The notes under the pieces: model-generated
The model's database searches: none
Told to the model about the DNA's origin: nothing
What the model saw: only the letters and a program-made list of their open reading frames with translations
Assembly: GCF_001866645.1 (NCBI RefSeq)
Contig: NZ_MLYP01000010.1
Coordinates: 1 to 64,000, forward strand
Length of the DNA: 64,000 nt
Source of the DNA: Streptomyces colonosanans
GTDB taxonomy: Bacteria > Actinomycetota > Actinomycetes > Streptomycetales > Streptomycetaceae
Direction: 5' to 3'
Position numbers and translations under genes: made by a program
In this document: one piece after another, positions 44,808 to 53,740 of the stretch
How positions within the stretch are numbered: the stretch's first letter is position 1
Layout of the letters: each line of letters opens with the position of its first letter

Positions 44808-46484
44808 TCAGCCGGCCGGCTGGCGCCATCCCCGCAGCACCACGTCGAACTGCGCGCGCGTGGTCTCCCAGTCCGCCTCGGGACCGGACATGTACAGGGC
44901 GTACTCAACGCCGTCGCGACCGAGGTACGTCTCCTCGACGGCGTGGCGCGGCCCGGGGAACGGCGTGTCCTTCGCCAGGGCGGTCCATGTGTAGTCCCAC
45001 CGGGAGCCGCTGTGGTCCCGGTAGATGTTGGCCTTCAGGGACAGCCGCTTGTAGTCGACCAGCCTCCTGAGCTGCCGGTCCAGATCGAGCTGGTGCTGGT
45101 ACGGCTCGTCATAGTCCGGCGCACGGTCGACGGCGATACGGATGAAGTGCCGGCCGCCGTCGGGCGAGTAGTCCGTCTGGTGGGAGTCGAACACCTTCCG
45201 CTTCCACTGCTCGCCGGGCAGGACGAGGCTGAAGCCCGCGGGATCGTCCACCCGCACCCAGCCGTCGGGGACGGTGCTCGGGGACTGCCGCGTGTCCGGC
45301 GACTGCCGCGTGTCCGGCGACTGCCGCGTGTCCGGCGACTGCCATGGGGTCGAGGCAGGTACTCCCGACTCCACGACGGCGGGCGTGCCGGCCGCGCCGC
45401 CGTGTTTGCCGAACTGGTTCAGGACCACCGCACCCGCACCGCCCACGAGCGCGGCCAGCGCGAGGACCAGCGCGACCATTCGGCCGCGACGCCGGGTACG
45501 CGGCGCGGGCTGCGGCGCGGGCTGCGGCGCGAGCTGGTACAGGGTGCTGTCGGCCGTCCTGGAGGCGTCCGCCTGCCCGGGGTGCGCGAGCCCGATCGTG
45601 TCCCCAGCTGCGCTCAGGTCCACATGCCGCGTCGCCACGTACTCCTGTGCCGCCTTCGGCCGCCGCCCCTCCGCCGCCTCGGCGAGCATCTGCTCGGCCT
45701 GCGCCGCATCGGGCCGCTGGGCGGGGTCCTTGCACAGCAGTGCCGCCATCACCGGCTCCAGGGCGCCCGCGAACCGCGGCGGCGGGGCCTCCTCGCCGAC
45801 CACGGCCTGCATGGTGGTCAGCGGAGAGGTCCGCCGGAAGGGCGACGCACCCTCCACCGCCGTGTACAGCGTGGCGCCGAGCCCCCACAAGTCCGAGGCG
45901 GGGCCCGGGTCGTGGCCCTGCAAGCGCTCGGGCGCGATGTAGTCGACGGAGCCGACGATCTCGCCGGTGCGGGTGATGGTCGTGTCGCCCTCGACCTGCG
46001 CGATGCCGAAGTCGGTGAGCAGCACCCGTCCATCGGCGGAAAGCAGGACGTTGCCGGGCTTCACGTCACGGTGCAGAACTCCCGCGGAGTGCGCGGCGCG
46101 CAGCGCGCGCAGCACCCACAGCCCGATGCGCGCGGCCTCGGCGGGCTCGAGACGGCCGCGCTCCTTGATCGCGTCGGCCAGCGAGCCGCCCTCGACCAGT
46201 TCCATCACGATCCACGGCCGGTTGTCGTACTCCAGGACGTCGTGGACCGTGACCACGGCCGAGTGGTTGATGCGTGCGGCGGCTCGCGCCTCGGCATGCG
46301 TCCGGGCGAGCAGCACCGACCGGTCGCTCTCCGTGACGTACAGCGCTGCGGTCAGTTCCTTGATGGCCACCGGACGGTGCAGCACCTCGTCGTGGGCGCG
46401 CCACACCCGGCCCATGCCCCCGCTGCCGATGGCGTCGACGAGCCGGTAGCGGTCGGCGAGGAGCAGGCCCTGCATCTGATTCAC
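44808..46484 (-). CDS. Membrane Ser/Thr protein kinase (array member 3)
   Basis: Encodes 558 residues from GTG 46484 (GGGGGAAC upstream). The kinase is intact: IGSGGMGRV, Lys42, HRDVKPGN from 138, DFG 158-160, GSVDYIAPER. A single membrane helix (MVALVLALAALVGGAGAVVL) is followed by a linker of QSPDTR repeats and the common extracytoplasmic domain (FSLVLPGEQWKRK, then SRWDYTWTAL). Probably a sensor kinase like its neighbours. Confidence 0.92.
   Translation of the reverse strand: MNQMQGLLLADRYRLVDAIGSGGMGRVWRAHDEVLHRPVAIKELTAALYVTESDRSVLLARTHAEARAAARINHSAVVTVHDVLEYDNRPWIVMELVEGGSLADAIKERGRLEPAEAARIGLWVLRALRAAHSAGVLHRDVKPGNVLLSADGRVLLTDFGIAQVEGDTTITRTGEIVGSVDYIAPERLQGHDPGPASDLWGLGATLYTAVEGASPFRRTSPLTTMQAVVGEEAPPPRFAGALEPVMAALLCKDPAQRPDAAQAEQMLAEAAEGRRPKAAQEYVATRHVDLSAAGDTIGLAHPGQADASRTADSTLYQLAPQPAPQPAPRTRRRGRMVALVLALAALVGGAGAVVLNQFGKHGGAAGTPAVVESGVPASTPWQSPDTRQSPDTRQSPDTRQSPSTVPDGWVRVDDPAGFSLVLPGEQWKRKVFDSHQTDYSPDGGRHFIRIAVDRAPDYDEPYQHQLDLDRQLRRLVDYKRLSLKANIYRDHSGSRWDYTWTALAKDTPFPGPRHAVEETYLGRDGVEYALYMSGPEADWETTRAQFDVVLRGWRQPAG
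45283..45343 (-). repeat. 18-bp tandem repeat in the kinase linker
   Basis: Three perfect copies of GACTGCCGCGTGTCCGGC plus a partial fourth, coding for the QSPDTR linker between the membrane helix and the extracytoplasmic domain of kinase 3. Likely length-variable between strains. Confidence 0.9.
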
Positions 46485-46652
46485 GTTCCCCCGCAAATGG
46501 TCTTGACGAGGGTCAGACTAGAGAGCGGCCCTCACGACGGGAACCGGCGGGGTCGTTCAAAGACCGCACTGTGACGGTTTCCTCTCCCCGTACGGATGGT
46601 CGCGTACTCGGTGACATCATCTCGCCTGTGCGGTAGCACTGGTGACGGGGAT

Positions 46653-49217
46653 TCAGTCTTTTGTCTGGTACGTCTGCTGCGCCTGCTCGTACAGCCGTGT
46701 CACCTCGTCGCGTTCGGCCTCGGGGCCGCGGACCTGCACCACGTGGTAGCGGCCGCCGACGAGAACGGCGAGGTTGCGCACGAACAGGTCACGCCCGTCG
46801 GAGTCCGTCCAGGTGAACTGCCCCTCGGCGAGGCTCCGGTCGCCCACGTCGATGCGTCGCATGCCCCTGGAGGTGGCCCATGTCGAGGTACGGAACGGCT
46901 GCAGTTCGGGCTCCGTCTCGCGCTGATAGGTCAGCGGATCACTGCCGTATCTGCTTGTGCTGTCGCGTCCGGGCACCACGATGAGCTCGAAGTCGCCGTG
47001 GGAGTAGACGATCTGGCCGCGCCCGTTCTTCGGCGTGCGGGCCCAGCCGTTCGCGACGGCGACGCGGAAGCCCTCGGGGTCATCGCGTAGGGTGAAGCCC
47101 TCGGCGATCTGGACCTGACTGGTCTGCGTCTGCGCTGAACCGTCCGACGCAGTAGGGCTCTTGGAGCTCTGCCGACCCGCTTGTCCGGCATCGCCCGTGT
47201 CCGACTGCCGTGGCGCCGGACCGGCGTCGCCTGCGGCACCGGTGCGCTCCCCCGTCGCGCCGCCGCCGCTGCCGGATGCGGTCTTCGGCATGAACGCCAT
47301 GGCGTAGGCGATCGCCGCGGTCAGCGCGAACAGGATCAGCAGGAGCAGAATGCGGCCGAGCCGGCGGGGTTTTTGCGGCCGGTCGTCCCTGGCGCGCTTG
47401 TGGCGGGCATGGCCGTTCTCGGGCAGCCGGGCGCGGCGACGGCGGACCAACTCGCCGCGGCGCCGTACGATCGGCAGCCGGGTGGGGTCGACGGGCGGCG
47501 CCGCGACGACGTGCGTGCCCGCCTCGGCCTCGGGCGCGGACCGTACGAGCGAGCGCAACCAGCCGCTCAGTTCCTCGAAGTCGGGTCGCTCGGTAGGGTC
47601 TTGACGCAGCAGCGACTCCACGACCGGACGCAGCGGCCCGCACTCCTCGGCGAAGGCCGGCGGTTCGGCGCAGACGAGCTGGACCAGTTCGGTGGTGCTC
47701 TCCTCGGGATACGGCGCATGCCCCTGAACGGCCCGGAACAGCAACGCGCCGAGCGCCCAGAGGTCGGTCGCGGGTCCGATCGGCGGGGCCAACTGCCAGT
47801 TCTCGTGCACGGGGCCGGCCTGCTCGGGCGCCCACCGCTCGGTGACAGGTCCGACGACGGTCACCCGTGCCTGCCGCGCGCGCTCGGCGGCGAGCGCGGT
47901 GGCGGGGCCTCGGTGGTTCCACTGCGCGGCGCGGGGGCCTGGGCCCGGGCCGTACGGGTCGTCGGCGGTGCTCTCGTACGCTTCCGTGCCCGCGCCGGGG
48001 AACGGCGTGCCGTTTCTGTGCGGGTCACCGCCGCTGTCCTGGGTCCCGGGCGTGCCGCCGGGAAGGGCGGTGCGGGGCCGGTCGTCGCCGATGGACGCCG
48101 CCGGGCGGGGTACCGCGCCGTGCCTGGAGGGCGTGCCGCCCACTCCGTACGGGTCGACGATCTGTCCCGGCGGTGTCTCGGGGCGCCGCTCCACCTCCTG
48201 ACCGGGCGCCTGTGCCGGTACCGCCGCACCGGTGTCGGCCGGGCGGGGCGGCGGCAGGGCCGCCCCGCCGCCGCGCTGTTCCTCCTGTACCCGTGCTGCG
48301 GCCCGCGCCCCGGCGCGGTAGGCGGCGATCGCCCCGGCCCTCGCCGCCCGCACGTCTCCGGCCGACTCCAGCTCCCGGGCCCCCACGACGGGCGCACCGC
48401 CGCCGCGCGCCACGGTCGGAGGTGCGCCGTTCCCCCGGGCCTCGATCGCGGCCCGGCGCGCGGCCTCGGGGTCGGCGCCCCGCGCGGCCCCCCCGACGGC
48501 ACCGGACGAGCCGCCGAAGCCACCGGTGGACGCACCGGTCCCGGTCCCCGGCGTGACCCCGCCCTGGCCGAGTGATCCCGCGCCTCCGCCGGACTCCTGC
48601 CCAGGCACCGGGTCGTACCCGCACAGCGCTTCCTCCGCAGCCCCGGCCGCCAGACCGGTCAGCATCACCCGGCCGTCATCGCAGACGAGCACCGTGCGCG
48701 CGGTGACGTTGCGGTGCACCCAGCCGTGCGCGTGCAGGACGCGCAGCGCCATGAGGACGTCGGAGGCGACCTCCGCCGCGCGGTAGGGGGTCAGCGGCCT
48801 GTCCGCGAGCAGCGCCGCCAGCGGCCTCGCCGCCACCAGCTCGCTCACGATCCACAGCGAACCGCCCTCGGCGAACACGTCGAAGACCTGGTCGAGCCGG
48901 GGGTGGTCCGGTATCTGCGCGGCGGCCTGTGCGGCCTCGATCGCACGCCGTACGGCCGGATCGGCCGGCCGGTGTGTGGCCGCCGTGCGGGCAAAGGCTC
49001 CATGGGCCCGGCCGTCCCGCGCCACGAACCCTTCGGGCAGCCCGTCCGCGTCGAGCACCTCCGCCTCGACGATCTCGGGCAACGGCACCTGGCGTACGAG
49101 GACTTCCTGTCCGCTGTATGTGTCGAACGCCCGGGCCTCGGCGAGTTCGTACTCGTCGGAGGGCGGCAGCGGCAGACGGTAGCGGCCGGCGAGCACCCGT
49201 CCCGCGTAGTCGTCCAC
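46653..49217 (-). CDS. Pseudokinase-like membrane protein (array member 4)
   Basis: Encodes 854 residues from GTG 49217 with GGGGGAGG upstream. The fold is still that of a kinase, with RYRLPLPPSDEYEL, LWIVSELVAARPLAALL, and DLWALGALLFRAVQGHAPY late in the C-lobe, but active-site residues are lost. The glycine loop has no GxGxxG; Arg42 replaces the ATP-binding Lys; the catalytic loop reads HRNVTART (168-175), Asn for Asp; and DFG is replaced by LTGLAAG (186-192). A disordered insert of about 250 residues (205-455) splits the C-lobe. A membrane helix spans 622-643, followed by the shared extracytoplasmic domain. It probably acts as a scaffold or allosteric partner, not as an enzyme. Confidence 0.88.
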   Translation of the reverse strand: MDDYAGRVLAGRYRLPLPPSDEYELAEARAFDTYSGQEVLVRQVPLPEIVEAEVLDADGLPEGFVARDGRAHGAFARTAATHRPADPAVRRAIEAAQAAAQIPDHPRLDQVFDVFAEGGSLWIVSELVAARPLAALLADRPLTPYRAAEVASDVLMALRVLHAHGWVHRNVTARTVLVCDDGRVMLTGLAAGAAEEALCGYDPVPGQESGGGAGSLGQGGVTPGTGTGASTGGFGGSSGAVGGAARGADPEAARRAAIEARGNGAPPTVARGGGAPVVGARELESAGDVRAARAGAIAAYRAGARAAARVQEEQRGGGAALPPPRPADTGAAVPAQAPGQEVERRPETPPGQIVDPYGVGGTPSRHGAVPRPAASIGDDRPRTALPGGTPGTQDSGGDPHRNGTPFPGAGTEAYESTADDPYGPGPGPRAAQWNHRGPATALAAERARQARVTVVGPVTERWAPEQAGPVHENWQLAPPIGPATDLWALGALLFRAVQGHAPYPEESTTELVQLVCAEPPAFAEECGPLRPVVESLLRQDPTERPDFEELSGWLRSLVRSAPEAEAGTHVVAAPPVDPTRLPIVRRRGELVRRRRARLPENGHARHKRARDDRPQKPRRLGRILLLLILFALTAAIAYAMAFMPKTASGSGGGATGERTGAAGDAGPAPRQSDTGDAGQAGRQSSKSPTASDGSAQTQTSQVQIAEGFTLRDDPEGFRVAVANGWARTPKNGRGQIVYSHGDFELIVVPGRDSTSRYGSDPLTYQRETEPELQPFRTSTWATSRGMRRIDVGDRSLAEGQFTWTDSDGRDLFVRNLAVLVGGRYHVVQVRGPEAERDEVTRLYEQAQQTYQTKD

Positions 49218-49387
49218 GATGCCTCCCCCGGCCGCCTCGTTGGTCGATTCCGTTCGTGTGGCGCCCCGTTCCGGCTGCGCACCGTCCGCAGTCCCTCACG
49301 ATACGTGCCGGAGGCAACCCACAACCCGGGGATGTCATATCTCCCCACGGCACAACCGTACGGAACGTCGGTTTGCCGCGTGGTACG

Positions 49388-51397
49388 TCACGACTTCGGC
49401 TGGAACGTCTGGGTCAGTGTCTTCCAGGTGTCCTGGCGCAGTGAGCCGTCCCAGTCGTCCGCCTTCGCCGTGTACATCAGCCCGTACCCCTGGTGCGGGT
49501 TGACGACGAATCCGCGGTCGACCACGCGGTTGGTGGTGCCCCCGTCGACATAGGTGAACTCCCAGTCGGCCGTGTTCCAACCGCGGTAGTCCACCGCCTT
49601 GATGACGATCCGCTTGTACTGGGGGCGCACCATGTAGCGCTCCTGCTTGTTCCAGTCGGCTACCGGATCACCCTTGGGCGTGGAGGTCCAGCCGACCAGC
49701 AGCCTCTGCCCGCCGGGTCCGGTGAAACGATCCCCCACCGAGTCCGACGACCGGAACTTCCAGCCCGCCGGAAGGCCGATCGAGTACCCCTGACGGCTGT
49801 TGTACGTCGACGCCGCGCCGTCGCCGCCCGACGAGCCGGAGGACGCTTCGGCGCTCGCGCTCGCGCTGGCGCTCGGCGAGGTGTCCGCGGTGTTCTGCTT
49901 GTTGGGCCCGTTCGTCGCGGTGCCGCTCGGGCTGCCGCTGTCCGGGTGGGCGGCGCCGCCCTTGCTTCCGTTCCCGGCCGTCGCACCGGTGGACGCGGTG
50001 GCCTTGGTGTCGCCCTTGCCGCCCTTGTTGCCGTCCTGTGAGCCCTTGTCGTCGCCGAGGGTGAGCGCGAGCACGGTCCCGAGCACGGCGAGGGCCACGA
50101 CCGCGGCGATGATCACCAGCATTTGCTTCGACACCACGTCCGTCAGCGGTGCCCGGGGCGGCGCCGTCGGCCGGGGCGGACGGTCCGGGTCCGGCACGAC
50201 GGGCCACCCCGACTTGGGCTTCGCAGAACCGGAGTTCGACGCGGCGGCAGCGCTGTCGTCCCGCACGCCCGCCGACGCGGCCCCCGGGCCGGACGTCCCG
50301 GCAGCGGGCGCGTCCGCGCCACCGGACGTCGAAGCGGCAGCGGACGACGTGGCCCCCGCGGCCGTCTCAGGGGCGGTCGACGCCGCGGCCTTGCGCACGG
50401 ACCTGAGCGCCCCGCGCAGCCGCTCGGCGGCCTCCTCGCCCCGCTTGCCTTCGGATCCCTTACTCCCGTTGTCCGGGCTCTCCTTCGGCACCGGAGGCGC
50501 CTCGAGGACCCGCGTCGCGTCCGCCGGCACCTTCTCCTTGGGGTCGGGTGCGTGGACGACCTCCTGGAGCATCGCCCGCGCGGCCTTCTCGTCCAGCCGC
50601 TGCTGAGGGTCCTTGGCGAGCAGCCCGTAGATGACGTCCTTCAGCGGACCCGCGTTCTTCGGCTCCTCCAGCGGCTCGGTCATCACCGCGGTCAGCGTGG
50701 CGATCGCCGACCCCTTGTCGTACGGCGGTACGCCCTCGACCGCCGCGTAGAGCAGTCCGCCGAGCGACCACAGGTCGGCCGCCGGGCCGGGCTTGTGCCC
50801 GCGCGCCCGCTCGGGCGAGATGTACGAGGGGGCGCCGACGAGCATGCCGGTGGAGGTGATGGACGGATCGCCCTCCACCTGCGCGATACCGAAGTCGGTG
50901 AGCACGACCCGGCCGTCCTCGGCGATCAGCACGTTCGACGGCTTCACGTCGCGGTGCAGAATGCCCTCGCGGTGCGCGGCGCGCAGCACGTCGAGGACCG
51001 CCAGCCCGACCTCGGCGGCGCGCTTCGGCTGGAGCAGTCCGTCCTCGCGGATGGCCTCGGCGAGCGACTTGCCCTCGATCAGCTCCATCACGATCCAGGG
51101 CCGGTCGTCCTCCTGGACCACGTCGAAGACGGTCACGGCACCGGTGTTGCGGATCCGGGCGATCGCCTTGGCCTCCCGCAGGGTTCGCGTGATGAGCCGG
51201 CGCTTCTCCTCCTCGTCGATGCTCGACGGGAACCGCAGCTCCTTGACGGCGACCGTACGGCCCAAAGTCTCGTCCTTGGCCCGCCACACCGTGCCCATGC
51301 CGCCGCGGCCGAGTACATCCCCCAGCCGGTAGCGCCCGGCGAGGAGACGTTCGCTCTTGTCCTGACGGGATGTCCCCGCCCGCTCCGCCTCCGACAT
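49388..51397 (-). CDS. Membrane Ser/Thr protein kinase (array member 5)
   Basis: Encodes 669 residues from ATG 51397 (GAGGGG 4 bases upstream; the frame runs to 51652 without support). The kinase is intact: LGRGGMGTV, Lys52, HRDVKPSN from 148, DFG 168-170, GAPSYISPER. A long Ala/Ser/Gly-rich linker leads to a membrane helix at 425-446, another disordered linker, and the extracytoplasmic domain (YSIGLPAGWKFRSSDS ... GWNTADWEFTYVDG). It is the upstream-most gene of the array and shares most with kinase 3. Confidence 0.92.
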   Translation of the reverse strand: MSEAERAGTSRQDKSERLLAGRYRLGDVLGRGGMGTVWRAKDETLGRTVAVKELRFPSSIDEEEKRRLITRTLREAKAIARIRNTGAVTVFDVVQEDDRPWIVMELIEGKSLAEAIREDGLLQPKRAAEVGLAVLDVLRAAHREGILHRDVKPSNVLIAEDGRVVLTDFGIAQVEGDPSITSTGMLVGAPSYISPERARGHKPGPAADLWSLGGLLYAAVEGVPPYDKGSAIATLTAVMTEPLEEPKNAGPLKDVIYGLLAKDPQQRLDEKAARAMLQEVVHAPDPKEKVPADATRVLEAPPVPKESPDNGSKGSEGKRGEEAAERLRGALRSVRKAAASTAPETAAGATSSAAASTSGGADAPAAGTSGPGAASAGVRDDSAAAASNSGSAKPKSGWPVVPDPDRPPRPTAPPRAPLTDVVSKQMLVIIAAVVALAVLGTVLALTLGDDKGSQDGNKGGKGDTKATASTGATAGNGSKGGAAHPDSGSPSGTATNGPNKQNTADTSPSASASASAEASSGSSGGDGAASTYNSRQGYSIGLPAGWKFRSSDSVGDRFTGPGGQRLLVGWTSTPKGDPVADWNKQERYMVRPQYKRIVIKAVDYRGWNTADWEFTYVDGGTTNRVVDRGFVVNPHQGYGLMYTAKADDWDGSLRQDTWKTLTQTFQPKS

Positions 51398-51773
51398 GCG
51401 TCCCCTCATGCAACCCGCCCTGACAGAGCCTTCATTGTCCCTCACGCACCGACCGCCCGACGCCCAGGGGTGCCCCTGATTCGGTGTCCCGTTCCGCACC
51501 GGACAGCGCCCCGACGTGGTGGACACGACGGCGTCCGGGCCCGTGACGTGCACGGCACCCCGGTGTGCGCCGCCGTCGCGCCCGTCCGCCACCGGACCGG
51601 CCGGGATCGGACCCCGGCCCCTCGTCTCGTCCTCCATGATGGGCCGCGGCAAGCAAGGATTCCGACGCCGCCGCGCCGGACACCCTGGACCCTATGGGTT
51701 GTTCCCACTGCCGGTCACCCCGGCTCCGGCCACGGCGCTCCGGCACTCGCCGTCGCGGCCTCGCCCCGGTCGC
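51398..51773. other. Intergenic region between glpD and the kinase array
   Basis: About 376 bp. It contains the 5' region of kinase 5 and the 3' region of glpD, both on the minus strand. I see no gene, no strong hairpin and no repeat. The open frames crossing it have random codon usage. Confidence 0.4.
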
Positions 51774-53480
51774 CTACAGCGGCACGATGTCCGGTGCCCC
51801 CAGTCTCGCCGCATCCGCTGTCAGATCGTCAGGCTGGAGCTGCGACTCGCGCTCCGCCTCCACCCGCTTCTCGTAGTGCTCGACCTCGCGCGCGATATGA
51901 CCCTCGTCCCATCCGAGCACCGGCGCCATCAACTCGGCCGCCTCCCGGGCGCTGCGCGTGCCGCGGTCGAACGTCTCGATCGAGATGCGCGTCCGCCGGG
52001 TCAGCACGTCGTCCAGGTGCCGCGCGCCCTCATGCGAGGCGGCGTACACCACTTCGGCCCGCAGATAGTCGTCCGCCGCCCGGAGTGGTTCACCGAGCGA
52101 GGGTTCGGCCGCGATCAGGTCGAGGACTTCCTCCGCCATCGAGCCGTACCGGTTCAGCAGATGTTCCACGCGGACCACGTGCAGTCCGGTGCGCGCCGCT
52201 GTGCGCGCCCGTGCGTTCCACAGCGCACGGTATCCCTCGGCACCCAGCAGCGGGATGTCCTCCGTGACACAGTCGGCGACCCGCTGGTCGAGGCCGTGCA
52301 CCGCCTCGTCGACGGCGTCCTTGGCCATCACCCGGTACGTCGTGTACTTGCCGCCCGCCACGACCACGAGACCGGGTACCGGATGCGCCACGGTGTGCTC
52401 GCGGGACAGCTTGCTGGTGGCGTCGGACTCCCCGGCGAGCAGCGGCCTGAGGCCCGCGTACACCCCCTCCACGTCGTCGCGCGTGAGCGGCACCGCCAGA
52501 ACGGAGTTCACATGCTCCAGCAGATAGTCGATGTCCGCGCTGGAGGCCGCCGGGTGGGCCTTGTCGAGGTTCCAGTCGGTGTCGGTCGTCCCGATGATCC
52601 AGTGCCGGCCCCACGGGATGACGAAGAGGACGGACTTCTCGGTCCGCAGGATCAGACCCGTCGTCGAGTGGACCCGGTCCTTCGGCACGACCAGATGGAT
52701 GCCCTTGGACGCCCGTACGTGGAACTGGCCCCGCTCGCCCACCATCGCCTGGGTGTCGTCGGTCCACACCCCCGTCGCGTTGACGATCTGCTGGGCGCGG
52801 ATCTCGTACTGCCCACCCCCCTCCACGTCCTGCACCGTGGCGCCGACGACCCGCTCGCCCTCGCGCAGGAAACCGGTGACACGCGCGCGGTTGGCGGTCT
52901 TCGCACCGTACGACGCGGCCGTACGCACCAACGTCGCGACATAGCGGGCGTCGTCCACCTGCGCGTCGTAGTACTGCAGCGCGCCGACCAGCGCGTCCTT
53001 CTTCAAGCAGGGGGCCACGCGGAGAGCTTGACGCTGGCTCAGATGACGGTGCACCGGCAGGCCGCGGCCATGGTCGCGCGCCATCGACATGGCGTCGTAG
53101 AGCGCGACACCCGAACCCGCGTACAGCCGCTCCCACCCCTTGTGCTGCAGCGGATACAGGAACGGCACCGGCTTCACCAGATGCGGCGCGAGACGCTCCA
53201 GCAGCAGTCCGCGCTCCTTCAGCGCCTCGCGTACCAGCGCGAAGTCGAGCATCTCCAAATAGCGCAGGCCGCCGTGTATCAGCTTGCTGGACCTGCTGGA
53301 GGTGCCCGACGCCCAGTCCCGCGCCTCGACAAGGCCCGTGGACAGGCCGCGTGTGGCGGCGTCCAGCGCGGTCCCCGCGCCGACCACGCCCGCACCCACG
53401 ACCAGCACGTCCAGCTCACGCTCGGCCATTCCCGCCAGTGACCCGGCGCGCTGCGCCGGCCCCAGTGCCGCTGTCCTCAC
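51774..53480 (-). CDS. glpD: Aerobic glycerol-3-phosphate dehydrogenase
   Basis: Encodes 568 residues from GTG 53480 with GGAGG 5 bases upstream. The FAD motif is VLVVGAGVVGAGTALDAATR and the characteristic SSRSSKLIHGGLRYLE loop follows, both hallmarks of GlpD. The enzyme is a peripheral membrane flavoprotein that oxidises glycerol-3-phosphate to dihydroxyacetone phosphate and feeds electrons to menaquinone. It stands alone here without glpF/glpK. The 260-bp region to its right is a divergent promoter with the sugar-dehydrogenase gene. Confidence 0.96.
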   Translation of the reverse strand: MRTAALGPAQRAGSLAGMAERELDVLVVGAGVVGAGTALDAATRGLSTGLVEARDWASGTSSRSSKLIHGGLRYLEMLDFALVREALKERGLLLERLAPHLVKPVPFLYPLQHKGWERLYAGSGVALYDAMSMARDHGRGLPVHRHLSQRQALRVAPCLKKDALVGALQYYDAQVDDARYVATLVRTAASYGAKTANRARVTGFLREGERVVGATVQDVEGGGQYEIRAQQIVNATGVWTDDTQAMVGERGQFHVRASKGIHLVVPKDRVHSTTGLILRTEKSVLFVIPWGRHWIIGTTDTDWNLDKAHPAASSADIDYLLEHVNSVLAVPLTRDDVEGVYAGLRPLLAGESDATSKLSREHTVAHPVPGLVVVAGGKYTTYRVMAKDAVDEAVHGLDQRVADCVTEDIPLLGAEGYRALWNARARTAARTGLHVVRVEHLLNRYGSMAEEVLDLIAAEPSLGEPLRAADDYLRAEVVYAASHEGARHLDDVLTRRTRISIETFDRGTRSAREAAELMAPVLGWDEGHIAREVEHYEKRVEAERESQLQPDDLTADAARLGAPDIVPL

Positions 53481-53740
53481 TGCTGCCTCCCGCGTCTGTC
53501 GCGCTGGCCCCACCTGTCAGGCGAGACCCGGCTCACATCCCCCTGTCCAAAGTCTGACCGGGATACCCGGCTTCGGCCACCACGCGCTCACCGCCTGTGG
53601 ACAACACACAGGGAAACACGCCCCGTCAATCCCGCAAATCGGTCATATTTACTCCTAGTCTGACATTGCATCTCGCTCATTCTGTCCACACCGCTTGCAC
53701 ACCTGTCCCGCCTCGGCTACTGGGAAGGACGGCCCACGCC

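Noticed and set aside
49388-51652. Longer form of kinase 5 starting at 51652
   Set aside because: The extra 85 residues have no ribosome-binding site, no domain and atypical composition; ATG 51397 has GAGGGG at the right distance and starts a normal kinase N-terminus.
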